A stretch of DNA of 64,000 nt, taken from Streptomyces sp. (GTDB taxonomy: Bacteria > Actinomycetota > Actinomycetes > Streptomycetales > Streptomycetaceae). Position 1 is the stretch's first letter. Each line of letters begins with the position of its first letter. A program made the position numbers and the translations under genes. Shown in pieces: positions 62,719 to 64,000 of this stretch. Under the pieces are notes generated by a model. It ran no database searches. It saw nothing but the letters and a program-made list of their open reading frames with translations, and was not told where the DNA came from. Location of the stretch: the NCBI RefSeq assembly GCF_031181555.1, contig NZ_JAPSKQ010000005.1, forward strand, positions 24,437-88,436, given 5' to 3'.

Positions 62719-63864
62719 ATGCGCACGGTGGCGGGGCGGCGTGCGCTCGAAGTGGCGTTGCTGGTGGGCGCGGTGTTCGTGCTCGGGATGCTGTGCGGGG
62801 AGCGGGCGCAGGCGGCGGACGGCGTGCCGGGGGAGACGTCCTCGGCCTCCCCTTCCGCCGGCACCGCCGGGACGGCCGGGTCCTCGACGCCCACTTCGGT
62901 GGACGGTGTCCGGGTGGTGCGGCTGAGCGGTGAGGCCGGACGGGCCGCCGACCAGGACCCGCCGGCCGGCTCCGGGAAGGGCGAGGGGGCGGAGCCGAGG
63001 GCCGACGCCCCCCGTCCGGGCCGCCCGGAGACCGCGAAGGCCCCGGCGGGCGGATCGAGGCCCCCGGCCACTGGACCGACGGCCGCCGACGCCGGGCCGT
63101 CGACCGCCGGAGCTGGATGGTCGGGCGCCGGAGCTGGGTCGTCGGTCGCCGATGCCGGGCCGTCGGGTGCCGACGTCGGCACCGTGCAGACACCGTGGGC
63201 GGTCGACCTGATCCGCCCGCCGGCCGAGAGCCTGGTCCGGTCCGTGGGCGAGCGGGTCGTGCGGCCGGCCGGGGAACTGGTGGGCGCGGTGACGGGCCGG
63301 CCGGCCGCGTCGCCGGGAAAGCCGCCCGTGCCGCCCTTGCTGCCCGGTCTGACGCAGCCCGCTCCACCGCCGGGCCTCCCGGGGCTGCCCGCCGTTCCCG
63401 GGCACACCCTTCCCACGCCGGCCGCCCCCGGCCCGGGGGCGGGGGCGACCGCTCCGCGGCCGGAAGCCCCGACCGCCTCGACGCCGCCGCCGGCCGACGC
63501 GCCCGCCCCGGACGGACGGGACGGACAGGAGGGACGGGACGGAGCCGCAGCGCCCGTCGCCTTCGGCCCGGAGACCACCGACGCCGACGCCGGCGGCGCG
63601 ACGCGCGACGGCGACGGACACGGCGCCCCGCGGGGTGCCGCGCACACCGAGCCGGCCCCGGCACCCCACGCCCCCGCCGGACGGCCGGACGGGACGGTGG
63701 GCAACCGTTCGACCGCGGACAACGGCACGCCACGGCACGGTGACGCACACGCCGTGACCCCGTGTCCCCGCCCGCCGCTCCGGCTGGTACCCGGCGCCAT
63801 CGAGCGCGCCGAGGCGACCGGGACGCGGGACCGGTACCGGGACGTTCCCGTCTCACCCGCTTAG
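62719..63864 (+). CDS. secreted Pro/Ala/Gly-rich protein of unknown function
   Basis: 381 aa from ATG 62719. The start is chosen because codon bias becomes coding-like there and the protein opens with a clean signal peptide (MRTVAGRRALEVALLVGAVFVLGM, cleavage near AQA-AD); upstream in-frame starts (GTG 62593, TTG 62677) read through codons ending in T or A and none has a well-spaced Shine-Dalgarno. The mature protein is almost entirely low-complexity: PxxP, AGAG and GTAGTAG runs, with a short conserved-looking patch (VQTPWAVDLIRPPAESLVRSVGERVVRPAGELVGAVTGR) near residue 165. It looks surface-exposed and disordered. Confidence 0.7.
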   Translation: MRTVAGRRALEVALLVGAVFVLGMLCGERAQAADGVPGETSSASPSAGTAGTAGSSTPTSVDGVRVVRLSGEAGRAADQDPPAGSGKGEGAEPRADAPRPGRPETAKAPAGGSRPPATGPTAADAGPSTAGAGWSGAGAGSSVADAGPSGADVGTVQTPWAVDLIRPPAESLVRSVGERVVRPAGELVGAVTGRPAASPGKPPVPPLLPGLTQPAPPPGLPGLPAVPGHTLPTPAAPGPGAGATAPRPEAPTASTPPPADAPAPDGRDGQEGRDGAAAPVAFGPETTDADAGGATRDGDGHGAPRGAAHTEPAPAPHAPAGRPDGTVGNRSTADNGTPRHGDAHAVTPCPRPPLRLVPGAIERAEATGTRDRYRDVPVSPA

Positions 63865-64000
63865 GGGCGGCCGCTCCCCTCGCCGTGCGTGGGTACGCGC
63901 GAGGGCGCAGCAGGCCCGCCCGTCCGGACACCCTCCTGCGTCCCGGCGGAAGCCGCCGGAGCGTTCCGCGCACCCCGCGGACCTCGGCCCGGCGGCCGGA
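63865..64000. other. right edge, nothing recognised
   Basis: 136 bp after the last stop. AGGGGCGGCCGCTCCCC (63863-63880 region) could form a short hairpin; no gene start is visible before the window ends. Confidence 0.4.

Overview
The window is high-GC actinobacterial chromosome, almost certainly Streptomyces. The third-position GC bias is extreme, GTG and even TTG starts are common, and several genes look leaderless. The run whiD, bldM, ECF sigma factor (ShbA type), guaB, guaB3 matches the gene order I know from Streptomyces coelicolor around SCO4767 to SCO4771. It is ordinary core chromosome: I see no insertion sequence, prophage, CRISPR array, tRNA or rRNA.

Layout. Positions 1-7.6 kb hold secreted and small metabolic genes: a partial secreted protein, a beta-helix protein, a SnoaL-like cyclase, an SDR, a membrane-anchored multicopper oxidase, and a MOSC protein divergent from a LysR regulator. 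Positions 7.6-13 kb hold development and GMP synthesis: whiD (Fe-S WhiB-like), bldM (response regulator), an ECF sigma gene, guaB and the CBS-less guaB3. Positions 13-17.7 kb hold a UDP-sugar dehydrogenase homologue lacking its catalytic cysteine, glpD and a secreted serine hydrolase. Positions 17.8-29.4 kb are an array of six consecutive PknB-type Ser/Thr kinase genes, the second of which encodes a clear pseudokinase. Positions 29.5-38.4 kb hold a succinic-semialdehyde dehydrogenase, a ChoD-like GMC oxidase with a four-cysteine motif, a predicted sortase-anchored protein (LAATG), a membrane protein, a chorismate mutase behind a Phe/Tyr leader-peptide attenuator, and guaA. Positions 38.4-45.9 kb hold a PPOX-fold protein with a long palindromic operator, membrane proteins, DoxX, and a PspC-domain protein facing a PspC-sensor kinase/LuxR-type regulator pair. 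Positions 46-53.8 kb hold an NlpC/P60 hydrolase behind a c-di-AMP (ydaO/yuaA) riboswitch, the UvrD/PcrA helicase, an M23 peptidase, a lipase-like hydrolase and the B12-binding mutase subunit (icmB). Positions 54.2-62.4 kb hold a poorly understood divergent cluster: DUF5691 and SWIM zinc-finger genes on the minus strand, MoxR AAA ATPase, DUF5682 and VWA genes on the plus strand. A secreted proline-rich protein closes the window.

The strongest regulatory observation is in the promoter gap of that last cluster. It carries two outward-facing copies of TTGTCAGTG; the SWIM copy continues as N8-TACCTT, an exact match to the mycobacterial RecA-independent (PafBC) DNA-damage promoter motif. A near-perfect copy precedes pcrA. 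This would place the MoxR/VWA/SWIM system in a DNA-damage regulon. The other leading observations are the chorismate mutase attenuator, the pseudokinase, and two enzyme homologues lacking their catalytic cysteine. Positions, starts and motifs were read from the sequence; family functions are from general knowledge; no database search was run.
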